Origin: Novipirellula artificiosorum
GTDB lineage: Bacteria > Planctomycetota > Planctomycetia > Pirellulales > Pirellulaceae
Length of the DNA stretch: 64,000 nucleotides
Assembly (NCBI RefSeq): GCF_007860135.1
Contig: NZ_SJPV01000001.1
Coordinates: 927,299 to 991,298, forward strand
Direction: 5' to 3'
Shown piece after piece: positions 8,199-17,785 of this stretch (positions are counted from its first letter, which is position 1; every line of letters begins with the position of its first letter). A model generated the notes under the pieces. It was not told the DNA's origin and made no database searches. It was given only the letters and a program-made list of their open reading frames with translations. Position numbers and translations under genes: made by a program.

Positions 8199-8407
8199 TT
8201 ATCACACGCATGTAAACATCCACAGGAATTGGGTGCAGCAATCAACACGACTTGAAAACGAGAGTGCGTCAATGGACATGACGTTCGATTGGTGCAGCGT
8301 CTTTGCAAACGGAGTAGAATGTGCCGTGAGTTTGTTGAGACACGACTCCCCCACCCACATCCGTGTACGTACCATTCCAACAAAAAAGTTCCCCAGGAGC
8401 GTTTCCG

Positions 8408-10549
8408 ATGCCATCTGAGCCCGACCGTCGTGAGTTCATCAAAGCAGGCCTTGCCATTGGCGGTACCGCGGCGCTGCACGGCTCGCTGCTTTCCTCATCG
8501 GCCGCTGCCCAATCCGATTGGGCAGCCGAGGCGTTTGAGCAACCGTTCCGTCAAGTTCACCTCGATTTCCATACCAGCCGGTTCATCGAAGGGGTGGGCA
8601 ACCAGTTTGATGCCGACCAATTTGCCGACACGCTTGTCAAGGCTCATGTCAACTCCATCAACTGCTTCGGCCGCTGCCATCACGGATTCATCTATTGGGA
8701 TACGAAGGCCTTCCAAGAACGAAAACACCCTCATCTGAGCCGCCCGATCCTCAACGAGCAGATCGAAGCGTGTCACCTGCGCGGCATCCGTGTGCCGATC
8801 TATTTCACCGTTCAATGGGATTACTACACGACGCGAAATCATCCTGAGTGGCTGGCCCGAAATGCCGATGGATCGGTTTCGGGAATGCCGGTGGAAGGGA
8901 CCGGTTTTTACCAGAACCTTTGCGTGAACACGCCGTATCGAGATTTCTTGATGGAGATGGTGACCGATTTGTTCGACACCACTCCGGTCGATGGGCTCTG
9001 GCCCGACATCGTCAAGACACTTGATTGTTCTTGTGAGTCGTGCAAGAAAGAGATGACCGACAAGGGATTCGACGTGGGGAGCCAACAGGACCGGATGAAG
9101 TTTGCTGCTGAAATGATGAAGGACTTTAAGCAACAAATGACTCAGCACATTCGCTCCAAGAGCGAAAAGGCGACGGTGTTTTACAATGCGGGGCACATTG
9201 GTCCCGACATCCGTCCGTTTCTTGATACGTACAGCCATTTGGAAATGGAATCGCTTCCGAGCGGCAGCTGGGGATACCTGCACTTGCCGTTGACGGCCCG
9301 TTTCGTTCGCACGCTTGGTAAGGACTACCTCGGGATGACCGGAAAGTTCCATACCTCTTGGGGCGATTTCCATTCCTTCAAGAATCAAGCTGCATTGGAG
9401 TTTGAGTGCTTTACGATGCTTTCCCTTGGAGCGAAATGCTGCGTCGGCGACCAATTGCACCCCAATGGCCAAATTGACCCTGTCACATACGACTTGATCG
9501 GATCGGTTTACGAGCGAGTGGAAAAAAAAGAACCGTGGTGTTCGAAGGTCAAGCCGATCACAGACATTGGTGTGTTGACGCCTGAAGCGTTTGTAGAGGG
9601 GCGGACGCCACCACCCGCGATGGGCGTCGTGCGAATGCTGCAGGAAGGACGCCATTTGTTCAACATGGTCGATTCACAAAGCGATTGGAGCGGCTACAAG
9701 GTGATGATCTTGCCGGATGTGATCACGGTCGATGACTCACTCAAGCAGAAGCTCCAACAGTTCTTGGCGGATGGAGGATCGATCCTTGCCACGTTCGAAT
9801 CGGGACTGGATCCCGACAAGAAATTCTTTGCCCTCGATGCATTGGGGGTCACCAAGACAGGCGAGGGACCGCGTGAAGAAAACGGGTGGGCGGTTCGTGG
9901 GCGCAGTTTTGACCGTAACCAGTATGCGGAATATGTGGTTCTGAGCGGCGATCTTGGCAAGGGATTACCGGAAACCGAACACGTGATGTATCGCAGCGGG
10001 CTGCCCGTGAAAGCAATCGGCGGCGCGACCGTGTTGGCGGAGTGCACCAAGAGCTACTTTGACCGCCAAGGTGATCATTTCAGTTCACATCGCCAAACGC
10101 CCTCTTCCGGAAGCACCGACGGAGCAGCCGTCGTCAAGCAGGGCCATTGTATCTATTTCAGTCATCCGCTCTTCACTCAGTATCAAACCAATGCACCAAA
10201 ATGGTGCAAGGTGATGTTCCTCAATGCGCTGAAGATGCTGCTCCCCTCTGCGGCGATCGAGGTCGAGGGGCCGAGTGCGTTGACGTGCACCCTGAACGAA
10301 CAAACCGCGATGAGTCGGCAAATTGTTCACCTGTTGCACTATGTTCCAGAGCGTCGCGGAAACGATTTTGATACAATCGAAGACATCGTGCCCTTGTTTG
10401 ACCTGGCGGTTTCGGTCCGTGCGGATCGGCCGATCACGCAGGCGCGGTTGGTGCCAGAGGAAACGGTCATCGATCTCCGTTTTGAAAACGGTCGCTACCA
10501 CTTTGTCGTTCCGAAGGTCCAGGGACACCAAATGATCGAGCTTTGCTAA
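8408..10549 (+). CDS. Tat-exported glycoside-hydrolase-like protein (GHL6 / beta-galactosidase trimerisation type)
   Basis: 713 residues from ATG 8408, which has AGGAG about 9 bases upstream. The N-terminus DRREFIKAGLAIGGTAAL is a twin-arginine signal. A TIM-barrel-like part follows (HVNSINCFGRCHHGFIYWDT, VDGLWPDIVKTLDC, YNAGHIGPDIRPFLDTYSHL). Next comes a flavodoxin-like trimerisation domain (YKVMILPDVITVDDSLKQKL, LADGGSILATFESG) and a C-terminal beta part. This layout fits the hypothetical glycosyl hydrolase 6 group related to alpha-amylase, fucosidase and beta-galactosidase folds. The substrate is unknown. The next gene starts 3 bases after the stop, indicating an operon. Confidence 0.7.
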   Translation: MPSEPDRREFIKAGLAIGGTAALHGSLLSSSAAAQSDWAAEAFEQPFRQVHLDFHTSRFIEGVGNQFDADQFADTLVKAHVNSINCFGRCHHGFIYWDTKAFQERKHPHLSRPILNEQIEACHLRGIRVPIYFTVQWDYYTTRNHPEWLARNADGSVSGMPVEGTGFYQNLCVNTPYRDFLMEMVTDLFDTTPVDGLWPDIVKTLDCSCESCKKEMTDKGFDVGSQQDRMKFAAEMMKDFKQQMTQHIRSKSEKATVFYNAGHIGPDIRPFLDTYSHLEMESLPSGSWGYLHLPLTARFVRTLGKDYLGMTGKFHTSWGDFHSFKNQAALEFECFTMLSLGAKCCVGDQLHPNGQIDPVTYDLIGSVYERVEKKEPWCSKVKPITDIGVLTPEAFVEGRTPPPAMGVVRMLQEGRHLFNMVDSQSDWSGYKVMILPDVITVDDSLKQKLQQFLADGGSILATFESGLDPDKKFFALDALGVTKTGEGPREENGWAVRGRSFDRNQYAEYVVLSGDLGKGLPETEHVMYRSGLPVKAIGGATVLAECTKSYFDRQGDHFSSHRQTPSSGSTDGAAVVKQGHCIYFSHPLFTQYQTNAPKWCKVMFLNALKMLLPSAAIEVEGPSALTCTLNEQTAMSRQIVHLLHYVPERRGNDFDTIEDIVPLFDLAVSVRADRPITQARLVPEETVIDLRFENGRYHFVVPKVQGHQMIELC

Positions 10550-10552
10550 ATC

Positions 10553-10987
10553 ATGTTTACGCTTGATGTTTTATCACGGATTGTCCATGTTGGAACTGCG
10601 ATCACTTTGGTCGGCGGTTCGGCATTCATGTTGTTTGTGTTGATGCCCGCTGCCAAGCAGATCAACGATGGAGAGCATCAGCGATTGTCGAGGCTTGTGA
10701 TCGGCCGCTGGAAGCGATTTGTTCATGTTGGGATTTTGTTGTTTCTGCTGAGCGGCATCTACAACTACTGCCGCGCGTTTTCCAAGCACGAGGGTGACGG
10801 GATCTATCATGGATTGATCGGAGTCAAGATTCTGGTCGCGTTGGCAATTTTCTTTCTCGCCTCCGCGCTGGTGGGCAGCAGCACGAAGCTGGAGGGGATA
10901 CGAAAAAACCGAGCCAAGTGGCTCGGTTTGATGGTGTTGTTGGCCGCAATCGTGGTTGCGATTTCCGGATTCCTGAAAGTCCGTTGA
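10553..10987 (+). CDS. CopD-like four-helix membrane protein
   Basis: 144 residues with four membrane helices (about 8-30, 58-78, 88-110, 122-142). Conserved-looking His residues (RIVHVG, RFVHVG) could bind haem or metal, as in CopD and related proteins. It starts 3 bases after the glycosidase-like gene. It ends exactly where the opposing xylA stop begins, so its 3' end also carries the xylA terminator hairpin as coding sequence. Confidence 0.6.
   Translation: MFTLDVLSRIVHVGTAITLVGGSAFMLFVLMPAAKQINDGEHQRLSRLVIGRWKRFVHVGILLFLLSGIYNYCRAFSKHEGDGIYHGLIGVKILVALAIFFLASALVGSSTKLEGIRKNRAKWLGLMVLLAAIVVAISGFLKVR
10903..10928 (-). terminator. Intrinsic terminator for xylA, inside the opposing gene
   Basis: On the minus strand a perfect 9-bp stem AACCGAGCC / GGCTCGGTT with loop ACTT is followed by a T-run. 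It lies 60-85 bases downstream of the xylA stop and within the last 30 codons of the converging CopD-like gene. On the plus strand only two T follow the stem, so it should act mainly on xylA transcripts. Confidence 0.7.
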
Positions 10988-12304
10988 TTAGACGCGGTCG
11001 AGATACCGGTTGATCACGTTTTCAAGCATTTCCTGGCGACCACTGCTGTTGGCGGCTGCTTCGCCCTTGTCCAACATGTAGGTTTCAAGGTCCTTGAAGT
11101 TGACCGTTCCCTTTTCGATTTTCTCGCCGATTCCTGAGTCGAAGCTGCTGTAACGATCTGCGACAAAGCGATCGAGAGCCTTGTCTGCTCGGATCAAGGC
11201 GGCGATCTTCAACCCCTTGGCGAACGTATCCATGCCACCAATGTGCGCGTGGAACAAATCGATCGGTTCAAAACTCTCGCGACGTAATTTTGCGTCGAAA
11301 TTCACACCGCCCGGAGCCAACCCGTACTTCAAAATCACTAACATGATTTGAGTGGTTAAATAGTAGTCGGTAGGGAACTGGTCGGTGTCCCATCCGAGCA
11401 GCAGGTCGCCGGTGTTTGCGTCGATTGACCCCAAGGCGTCTTGCATGCCAGCATATTCCAGTTCATGCATCATCGTATGACCTGCCAAAGTGGCGTGGTT
11501 CGTTTCGATGTTGAGCTTGAAGTGGTCCATCAAGTCATAAGCACGCAAAAAGTTGATGCAAGCTGCTGCGTCGGAATCGTATTGATGCTTGGTGGGTTCC
11601 TTGGGCTTGGGCTCGATCAGGAACTGTCCCTTGAAGCCGATTTCCTTTGCATAATCGACCGCCATGTGGAAGAACTTGGCCAAATGATCCAGTTCTCGTT
11701 TCATGTCGGTGTTGTAGAGGTTTTGGTAGCCTTCGCGTCCCCCCCAAAAAACGTAGTTCTCACCACCGAGTCGGTGTGTGACTTCGAGCGCCTTTTTGAC
11801 TTGGGCTGCCGCGTATGCAAACACGTCGGCGTTACAGGTGGTCGCTGCACCGTGCATGAAGCGAGGGTTGCTGAACATGTTCGCGGTGCCCCAAAGCAAT
11901 TTCACGCCTGTCCGCTTTTGCTCCGCTTCGAACACATCCGCGACTTGATCTAAGTTAGCGTTGGATTCCGAAAGGGTCGCGCCCTCGGGGGCGATGTCGC
12001 GATCGTGAAACGCGTAGTAGGGAACCCCAAGTTTTTCAAAGAACTCGAATGCCACCGAGGCGCGTTTGCACGCGTTATCAACCGATTCGCTTCCGTCGTC
12101 CCAAGGCCGCTGCATCGTCGCACCACCGAACGGGTCGCTGCCGGCGCCACGAAAACTGTGCCAGTAGCACACCGTAAAACGAAGCAAGTCCTTCATCGTC
12201 TGGCCTTCGACGACTTCATCGGGGTTGTACCAACGAAACGCCAGTGGGTTGTCCGATTGAGGGCCTTCGTAGCTGATTTTCTTGATGTCAGGGAATCCGG
12301 TCAT
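10988..12304 (-). CDS. xylA: Xylose isomerase
   Basis: 438 residues, full length for class II xylose isomerases, which interconvert D-xylose and D-xylulose in the cytoplasm using two divalent metals. The catalytic His lies in [10 protein letters not shown]. The metal site is visible as [30 protein letters not shown] and [13 protein letters not shown]. The hydrophobic pocket motif [18 protein letters not shown] is intact. No xylulokinase or transporter gene is adjacent. The gene is followed by a strong terminator and its upstream neighbour faces the same way after 130 bases. Confidence 0.96.
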   Translation of the reverse strand: MTGFPDIKKISYEGPQSDNPLAFRWYNPDEVVEGQTMKDLLRFTVCYWHSFRGAGSDPFGGATMQRPWDDGSESVDNACKRASVAFEFFEKLGVPYYAFHDRDIAPEGATLSESNANLDQVADVFEAEQKRTGVKLLWGTANMFSNPRFMHGAATTCNADVFAYAAAQVKKALEVTHRLGGENYVFWGGREGYQNLYNTDMKRELDHLAKFFHMAVDYAKEIGFKGQFLIEPKPKEPTKHQYDSDAAACINFLRAYDLMDHFKLNIETNHATLAGHTMMHELEYAGMQDALGSIDANTGDLLLGWDTDQFPTDYYLTTQIMLVILKYGLAPGGVNFDAKLRRESFEPIDLFHAHIGGMDTFAKGLKIAALIRADKALDRFVADRYSSFDSGIGEKIEKGTVNFKDLETYMLDKGEAAANSSGRQEMLENVINRYLDRV

Positions 12305-12437
12305 GGATGTCGATGCCTTAGCAGGAAAGTGGCAGGAATATGGGGAGATCTAAGACCACCTATGGTAGAGATTTTGTGGGGTTTCAAAAGACGGCGCAGC
12401 GAGGAAATCGTTGAGAAAGAGCGAGAAAACTTGACGA

Positions 12438-13721
12438 TTAGGTCGGTTTTCCGGAATCCCTGCTCTCGCCATTGGCCGGCTTCCCCCCCCGTTTTGTCCT
12501 GCGCTGAATAAAATCGTACAAATCCGTGGCAAATGCGTCGGCTCGTTGGTACCGATGCTCGAGCGACGGGTGCAAGGCCTTCAGCACGATCTTTTCTAGC
12601 TCGGGGTTGAAATTCTGTTTGACCTCGCTCGGCGGACAGACCGGCCCGGATGCAATCGCATGAATCGTCTGCTGGCGGTCTTGAGGCGAGATGTCATGAG
12701 GGTGTTTTTTGAGCAGCAGCAGGTACAAAATGATCGCGGTTGAATAAATGTCACTGCGCTGGTCAATCCGATGGACCTCGCCTCGAGCTTGTTCGGGGGA
12801 CATGAACAGCGGTGTGCCGATCACGGACCCGTCGAGCGTTTGGTTGGGATCCTCTTGCGGCGCGACAAACATCGACTTGCCCAAACCAAAATCGACCACC
12901 TTCGGCACCCCCTCTTCGGTGACCATCACGTTGGACAACTTCATGTCTCGATGAACGATGCCGCGGTCGTGAGCGTGCTGCAGTCCTTCACAGACCTGTG
13001 CGACCATGCGGATGATCTCGACGGCCGATGATTGGTGTTCGCGAATGTACTGGTATAGCGTTCCACCGCGAATCAGATCCATCGAGTAATAACCGATGGT
13101 GTTGTCGATGCGGCTATCGTAGATTTTTGCGAGGTAGGGATGATCAAGCTCCTTCATCACCTCGATCTCTCGAGCAAACCTCTCAAACACCTTCTCCGTT
13201 GCGAGGTCGACTCGCAAAATCTTCAAGGCTCGGGGCAGCCCCGAGGCAACGTGCACCGCTTCCCAGACGGTCGCAAACGCGCCTCGGCCGAGTACCTGTT
13301 TGACCTCGTACCCATCGACTCGCGGACGCGACCATCCCTTCGGAGGAATCGCCTCGACGATCCGGCGTGCTGCGTTCAGCCGCAGTTTCAAGACGTCCAA
13401 ATCAACGGGTTTGGTCAAGTAGTCGTCCGCTCCCGCATCCAAGCCCGCGACGATGTCTTCCTTGGAATCACGACACGTTAACAGCACCACGTAGGTGTAA
13501 GGTCGATCCGCATCCCCTTTAATCCGCCGACAAACCTCAACACCATCGGTCTCTGGCATCTGCCAATCGAGCACGGCGATCCGCGGTGCGTCCTGACTTC
13601 CCATTTCTTCAATCGCCTCTTGCCCATCGGTCGCCAGCACTGGCTGGAAACCCCAGGCAGTGGTGTTGGTTTCCAAAACCTTCAACCACATCGGATTGTC
13701 TTCGGCAAGCAGAATTTTCAT
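12438..13721 (-). CDS. Response regulator receiver fused to a Ser/Thr protein kinase
   Basis: About 427 residues from ATG 13721 (MKILLAEDN); an ATG at 13751 is also in frame. The receiver domain (1-125) has the acidic pair in LLAEDN, phospho-acceptor Asp in LDWQMPETDG and the conserved Lys in YLTKPVD. The kinase domain (about 140-410) has the glycine loop LGRGAFATVWEAV, Lys in ALKILR, the catalytic loop HRDMKLSN, DFGLGK and an APE-like MSPEQA. No membrane helix is present, so the protein is cytoplasmic. It follows the hybrid histidine kinase gene, which suggests that the phosphorelay controls its kinase output. Confidence 0.88.
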   Translation of the reverse strand: MKILLAEDNPMWLKVLETNTTAWGFQPVLATDGQEAIEEMGSQDAPRIAVLDWQMPETDGVEVCRRIKGDADRPYTYVVLLTCRDSKEDIVAGLDAGADDYLTKPVDLDVLKLRLNAARRIVEAIPPKGWSRPRVDGYEVKQVLGRGAFATVWEAVHVASGLPRALKILRVDLATEKVFERFAREIEVMKELDHPYLAKIYDSRIDNTIGYYSMDLIRGGTLYQYIREHQSSAVEIIRMVAQVCEGLQHAHDRGIVHRDMKLSNVMVTEEGVPKVVDFGLGKSMFVAPQEDPNQTLDGSVIGTPLFMSPEQARGEVHRIDQRSDIYSTAIILYLLLLKKHPHDISPQDRQQTIHAIASGPVCPPSEVKQNFNPELEKIVLKALHPSLEHRYQRADAFATDLYDFIQRRTKRGGKPANGESRDSGKPT

Positions 13722-13766
13722 GATGTCATTGTACCGAAATTGGGGATTCACCGTGGCGGCTGTAAA

Positions 13767-15950
13767 TCATTGGAAACCGCAGAGTGCCTCTCGTAGCTGC
13801 TCCGTCAAGCTTTGCACGGAATGCCAGGCGGGTTCGATTTCGGTTAAGTCACCTTGCTTACTGATTCCCTCCAGCTTCCGTACCGCATCCATACAGGGGT
13901 CCGCACCAAAAATGGCGACGGATCCCTTCAACGTGTGTGCAGCGGACTGGATCGCTGCTGCATCTCGCTGCTCGACTGCCGATTGAATCTCCTGCAACTG
14001 GAGGATCGATTCCGTCTGAAACATTTCAATCAACTGTTTTGCAAATGCGACATCGCCACCGGTATTGCGCAACATCGCCTCAGGATCGAAAACATCGTGA
14101 TTCGTAGTGGTTGCCGGTACGAGCCCCTCGGTTTCTTTAGTGATGGAGGGATCGCGATCGGAAGCGTTTGGATCCGATCGAGCGTGGTGTTCTACCACGC
14201 GAAAAAGCTCCTCGGGACAAAACGGTTTTGCAACGTACCCATCCATCCCCGCGTCCAAACAACGTTCCTTGTCGCCTTTCATTGCATGGGCGGTCATTGC
14301 AATGATGGGGGTGCGGTGCCGGGCGTCGCGATTCTGTTCGCGTTCCAAGTCGCGGATGGCTGCGGTTGCCGCAAGCCCGTCCATGAGTGGCATCTGCACG
14401 TCCATCAAGACCACGTCAAAACCACCGTCTCGAAACCGTTCGACAGCCTCCTGTCCGTTGCAGACCAGCGTGACATGATGTCCCCGTTTTTTAAGCATGG
14501 TAACGGCCACCTTCTGATTGACGATTGCATCTTCGGCCAGCAGGATTTGTCGTGGGGTATCGACCCTTTCAAAAGGCATCCTCGGAGAAAGCGAAGGTCG
14601 CGGAGCACCCACCAAGCTTTCGAGCACGTCGCGAAGATCTCGGCGGGCAACCGGTTTCAGCAGGAAATGCTGAATGACCGCATAGGCAGGGTCACTTCGC
14701 CGCGCGCCTGCATCCATCGACGACAGCATGACCACAGGGATACGACGAAGGAGTTCGTCTTGTGTCATCTGGCGTGCAACCTCAAATCCGTCCATCTGTG
14801 GCATCATGCCGTCAAGCAAGACAACGTCATACGGTTTGTTTGTGTCACAGGCCTGACGCATCTTTACCAATGCCTCCTCCCCGCTGCTTGCGTCGGTCGC
14901 GGACGCTTGCCAAGACTTTAACATTTCACAGCACAGCATTCGATTGGTGGCGTTGTCGTCCACCACGAGCCCACGCAATCCTCGCAGCGAAATCGGTGAG
15001 GAAGGAGGCGAAGCGGCATGCTTGGCATCATGCACTTCGAGCGGGATCGTGAAGTGGAACTGGCTGCCAACTCCCAACTCGCTATCGACCCTCATCTCTC
15101 CTCCCATCATCTGAACGAGCGAAGCGCAGATCGTCAGCCCCAATCCCGTCCCCCCGTACTGCCGCGTGGTGGACGCATCGGCTTGGCTGAAGGATTCAAA
15201 GATCTTCACTCGATGGTCCGTCGCGATTCCAATGCCGGTGTCACTCACGGTGAAACGAATCGGCTTGATGACTTGTGATGCGGTCTCGGTTTGGAAAGGC
15301 GGGGCCGGATCACGTGAGTCAACTTGGACACGAAGCTCAACCTCGCCGATTTGCGTGAACTTCAGCGCATTGCCGACCAAGTTGACGATCACTTGCCTTA
15401 AGCGTGTCGGATCGCCCCAAACGTGATCGGGGACGGGATCGTCGATGCGCAGGATCAGCTCCAACCCTTTCTCGTCGGCACGATGCCCCATCAGGTGCAT
15501 GGTTTGAGTCAGCAGCTCGCGGAGCGCAATCGGGACTCGATCCAAATCCAACTTCCCGGCTTCGATTTTGGAAAGGTCAAGGATGTCGTTCAGCAGGTCG
15601 AGCAGGGTCTGCGCCGACGAGAGTACCAAGGATTGGTATTGGCGCTGCTCGTCCGTGAGTGCCGTCTGGAGCAGCAGTTCGGTCATTCCGATCACGCCAT
15701 TGAGCGGCGTGCGAATTTCATGGCTCATGTTTGCAAGAAATTGGCTTTTCGATTCCGCTGCCTGTCGAGCTTCCTGCGTCGCTTGATGGGCGGCTTGACG
15801 AGCGAGGTCCAATTCGCGAGCGAGCTGCTTTCGCTCGCCTATCGTCGTTCGCAAAATCGCGATCCCTGCGACACCGATCACGACAGCCAAACCGATCAAC
15901 GAAAACAGAAGGCCATCAAGTTTCGGGACTGGGATCGCGAGCATTTCCAC
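13767..15950 (-). CDS. Hybrid sensor histidine kinase (HisKA-HATPase-REC-REC-HPt)
   Basis: 727 residues. One membrane helix (about 13-34) and a coiled coil lead to HisKA with phospho-His near 76 ([11 protein letters not shown]). HATPase_c follows ([25 protein letters not shown]). The first receiver has Asp in [11 protein letters not shown] near 380 and the second Asp in [11 protein letters not shown] near 515. A C-terminal HPt has His in AAHTLKGS near 670. No sensory domain is visible beyond the helix. This is an unorthodox kinase suited to a multi-step phosphorelay; the REC-Ser/Thr kinase 46 bases downstream is the likely receiver. The preceding coiled-coil gene ends 6 bases upstream. Confidence 0.93.
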   Translation of the reverse strand: MEMLAIPVPKLDGLLFSLIGLAVVIGVAGIAILRTTIGERKQLARELDLARQAAHQATQEARQAAESKSQFLANMSHEIRTPLNGVIGMTELLLQTALTDEQRQYQSLVLSSAQTLLDLLNDILDLSKIEAGKLDLDRVPIALRELLTQTMHLMGHRADEKGLELILRIDDPVPDHVWGDPTRLRQVIVNLVGNALKFTQIGEVELRVQVDSRDPAPPFQTETASQVIKPIRFTVSDTGIGIATDHRVKIFESFSQADASTTRQYGGTGLGLTICASLVQMMGGEMRVDSELGVGSQFHFTIPLEVHDAKHAASPPSSPISLRGLRGLVVDDNATNRMLCCEMLKSWQASATDASSGEEALVKMRQACDTNKPYDVVLLDGMMPQMDGFEVARQMTQDELLRRIPVVMLSSMDAGARRSDPAYAVIQHFLLKPVARRDLRDVLESLVGAPRPSLSPRMPFERVDTPRQILLAEDAIVNQKVAVTMLKKRGHHVTLVCNGQEAVERFRDGGFDVVLMDVQMPLMDGLAATAAIRDLEREQNRDARHRTPIIAMTAHAMKGDKERCLDAGMDGYVAKPFCPEELFRVVEHHARSDPNASDRDPSITKETEGLVPATTTNHDVFDPEAMLRNTGGDVAFAKQLIEMFQTESILQLQEIQSAVEQRDAAAIQSAAHTLKGSVAIFGADPCMDAVRKLEGISKQGDLTEIEPAWHSVQSLTEQLREALCGFQ

Positions 15951-15956
15951 GGAGAT

Positions 15957-16499
15957 CTACTCCTCGTTATGATTCGCTTGATCAGCATACAGCCGCAGCT
16001 GCTGGATCATGACCGCAAGCTCTCGAGCCGCTTGCGGAAGAATCGTTTCGCAATGTTCACGCACATCCGAAAGTGGCCCAAGCAAATCATCGCAGGCCTT
16101 TGAGACTTCGACTGCCACCGATTTCAGCACACGCCTCTTTTCCTCGCAGAACCGCATCCGAAGTTCCGCTTTTTTGACGCGTGCCACGGCTTCGGTCGCT
16201 GCGGGCCGATCTCCTGGGCGAATCGCCGCCCGTTTTTGAGCGAGGTTGTCTTTCGCTTCGGTTAATTCACGCTCAGCCAATTGGCTTTGGTGTCGCCAAT
16301 ATCCAGGTTGAACCGTCGAGAAGTATTCCTGAGCACGAAAAACGAAGGTGCGAATCTCTTGCACCGTCTGATCGGCGTCGGATGAAAACCGAAGCAATGC
16401 GGCGTGAAACGCGGCGAGTGAATCGATGCTCCGAACGTTGCTGCTCGACACGATGGACTGCTGTAGGGAGGAGGTGCGATGGGTGGATGCTTCCAACAC
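15957..16499 (-). CDS. Coiled-coil protein of unknown function in the phosphorelay cluster
   Basis: 180 residues, largely alpha-helical with heptads (ELTEAKDNLAQKRAAI, RVKKAELRMRFCEEKRRVLK). No membrane helix or signal peptide. No family is recognised. It lies 6 bases upstream of the hybrid histidine kinase and 20 bases downstream of a GT2 gene, all on one strand. It could modulate the kinase through coiled-coil contact, but that is inferred from position only. Confidence 0.6.
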   Translation of the reverse strand: MLEASTHRTSSLQQSIVSSSNVRSIDSLAAFHAALLRFSSDADQTVQEIRTFVFRAQEYFSTVQPGYWRHQSQLAERELTEAKDNLAQKRAAIRPGDRPAATEAVARVKKAELRMRFCEEKRRVLKSVAVEVSKACDDLLGPLSDVREHCETILPQAARELAVMIQQLRLYADQANHNEE

Positions 16500-16519
16500 A
16501 CCACTTTACCATGCGTCGC

Positions 16520-17107
16520 TCAAGAAATCGACGTTGACCGCATCGTTTCGCTTTCCAAGCGTATTTTCTTACCCGCGTTTCCGGTCAGACGTTGCAGATG
16601 GGGGCGGCGCACCATTTGCAAACAGGAGGGTGCGGTCGTTGGTTGCTCTGGCTGCGGGTTCGGCTCGCTCGCAGTCGCTCCCCATGCTCGCAATCGCCGC
16701 AGCAATTGGGGCGACAACGGCTGGGGACGGCTCTCGGCTCGAGCCGCAACGACGCTTCGGTCTTCGCTCATCTTCAACAGCCGCTGCAGGTCCTCGATAC
16801 GAACATCGCTATCGGATTCTTGGATGAAAACCAATTCACCCGTCGCGCGTTCGAGTCCCGTTTGCCCAGCCGCTTCCATGCCCCGTGGTCGAGAATGGCG
16901 TGCCACACGAACTTGTGGGTATCGCGAGCGGATTTCTTCCATTACCTCAGGCGTCGCGTCGCGACTTCCGTCATCGACCACGACCACTTCGGCAATCTCG
17001 CGAGTCAAGCCTGCAATCGCTTCAAGAACGTGTTGAACGCGTGCTGTGATCCGGTTTTCACCGTCCCGCACCGGCAGCACAACCGATATCTTTGTCGAGC
17101 GTTTCAT
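16520..17107 (-). CDS. Short family 2 glycosyltransferase
   Basis: 195 residues with the GT2 nucleotide-sugar fold: ISVVLPVRDGENRI, the acidic VVVVDDGSRDAT, GLERATGELVFI and the DxD-like ESDSDV. It is shorter than typical GT2 enzymes (about 230-330). After residue 130 it consists of Arg/Pro-rich sequence without an acceptor domain. Planctomycetes carry many such short GT2 proteins, and activity is uncertain. It heads the four-gene minus-strand cluster ending with the REC-kinase. Confidence 0.7.
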   Translation of the reverse strand: MKRSTKISVVLPVRDGENRITARVQHVLEAIAGLTREIAEVVVVDDGSRDATPEVMEEIRSRYPQVRVARHSRPRGMEAAGQTGLERATGELVFIQESDSDVRIEDLQRLLKMSEDRSVVAARAESRPQPLSPQLLRRLRAWGATASEPNPQPEQPTTAPSCLQMVRRPHLQRLTGNAGKKIRLESETMRSTSIS

Positions 17108-17317
17108 CAGAGCTCACGACCCTTTCCTTGTTGTGGAACCAGGTGCATCGATTAGGTAAACCGAAACACCTCGGTAGTCTTTTCGGCATTCGGTTCGTTT
17201 TGAAAACACGCGCCGGCATTATGTTCCCAATTTGACCATCGTTCCGCTCGTGACGAATCCTCCTATAATCCCCTTTTCCCTCTCCCCGCCTCCGTTCACG
17301 CCCCATCGAGACCCAAG

Positions 17318-17785
17318 ATGAATGCCGAATCCAAACTCAACGAACTCGGGATCAAACTGCAACCAGCTCCCAAACCGCTTGGGCTCTACAAACCGATCAT
17401 CGTGGTCGGTCCCTTGGCCTATCTGTCGGGACATGGCCCCCTGAAAGCGAACAACCAATGGGTCACCGGACGACTCGGCTTGGACATGGATGTGTCCGCA
17501 GGGTACGACGCGTCGCGATTGACCGGTTTGGCAATGCTGTCAACGCTTCGCGCCCACCTTGGGACCTTGGATCGAGTCAAGCGGGTCGTCAAATTAGTCG
17601 GCTTGGTTCGTTGCACCAATGGGTTTGACAAGCAAGCGGCCGTGATCAACGGGTGCAGTGAGTTGTTTCGAGATGTCTTCGGAGACGACGCAGGGGTAGG
17701 AGCACGCAGCGCCATCGGTGCCAAGTCGCTGCCGGGAAACATGGCCGTCGAGATTGAGGCGATTTTTGAAGTGGAGACAGACTAA
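17318..17785 (+). CDS. RidA-like (YjgF/YER057c/UK114 superfamily) protein
   Basis: 155 residues with a RidA-type fold: VVGPLAYLSGHGPL, DVSAGYDASRLTGLAMLSTL, VKRVVKLVGLVRC and the closing GAKSLPGNMAVEIEAIFEV. It belongs to the longer RidA subgroup annotated as putative endoribonuclease L-PSP. Classical RidA hydrolyses reactive 2-aminoacrylate imines through an Arg. Here GARSAIGAKSLPGN occupies the equivalent loop, so the activity may differ. The 3' end overlaps a converging methyltransferase gene by 4 bases. Confidence 0.8.
   Translation: MNAESKLNELGIKLQPAPKPLGLYKPIIVVGPLAYLSGHGPLKANNQWVTGRLGLDMDVSAGYDASRLTGLAMLSTLRAHLGTLDRVKRVVKLVGLVRCTNGFDKQAAVINGCSELFRDVFGDDAGVGARSAIGAKSLPGNMAVEIEAIFEVETD

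Noticed and set aside
13854..14921. Plus-strand frame of 355 codons opposite the hybrid histidine kinase
   Set aside because: It lies fully antisense to conserved receiver and HPt domains and encodes Arg/His/Cys-rich sequence typical of a high-GC shadow.
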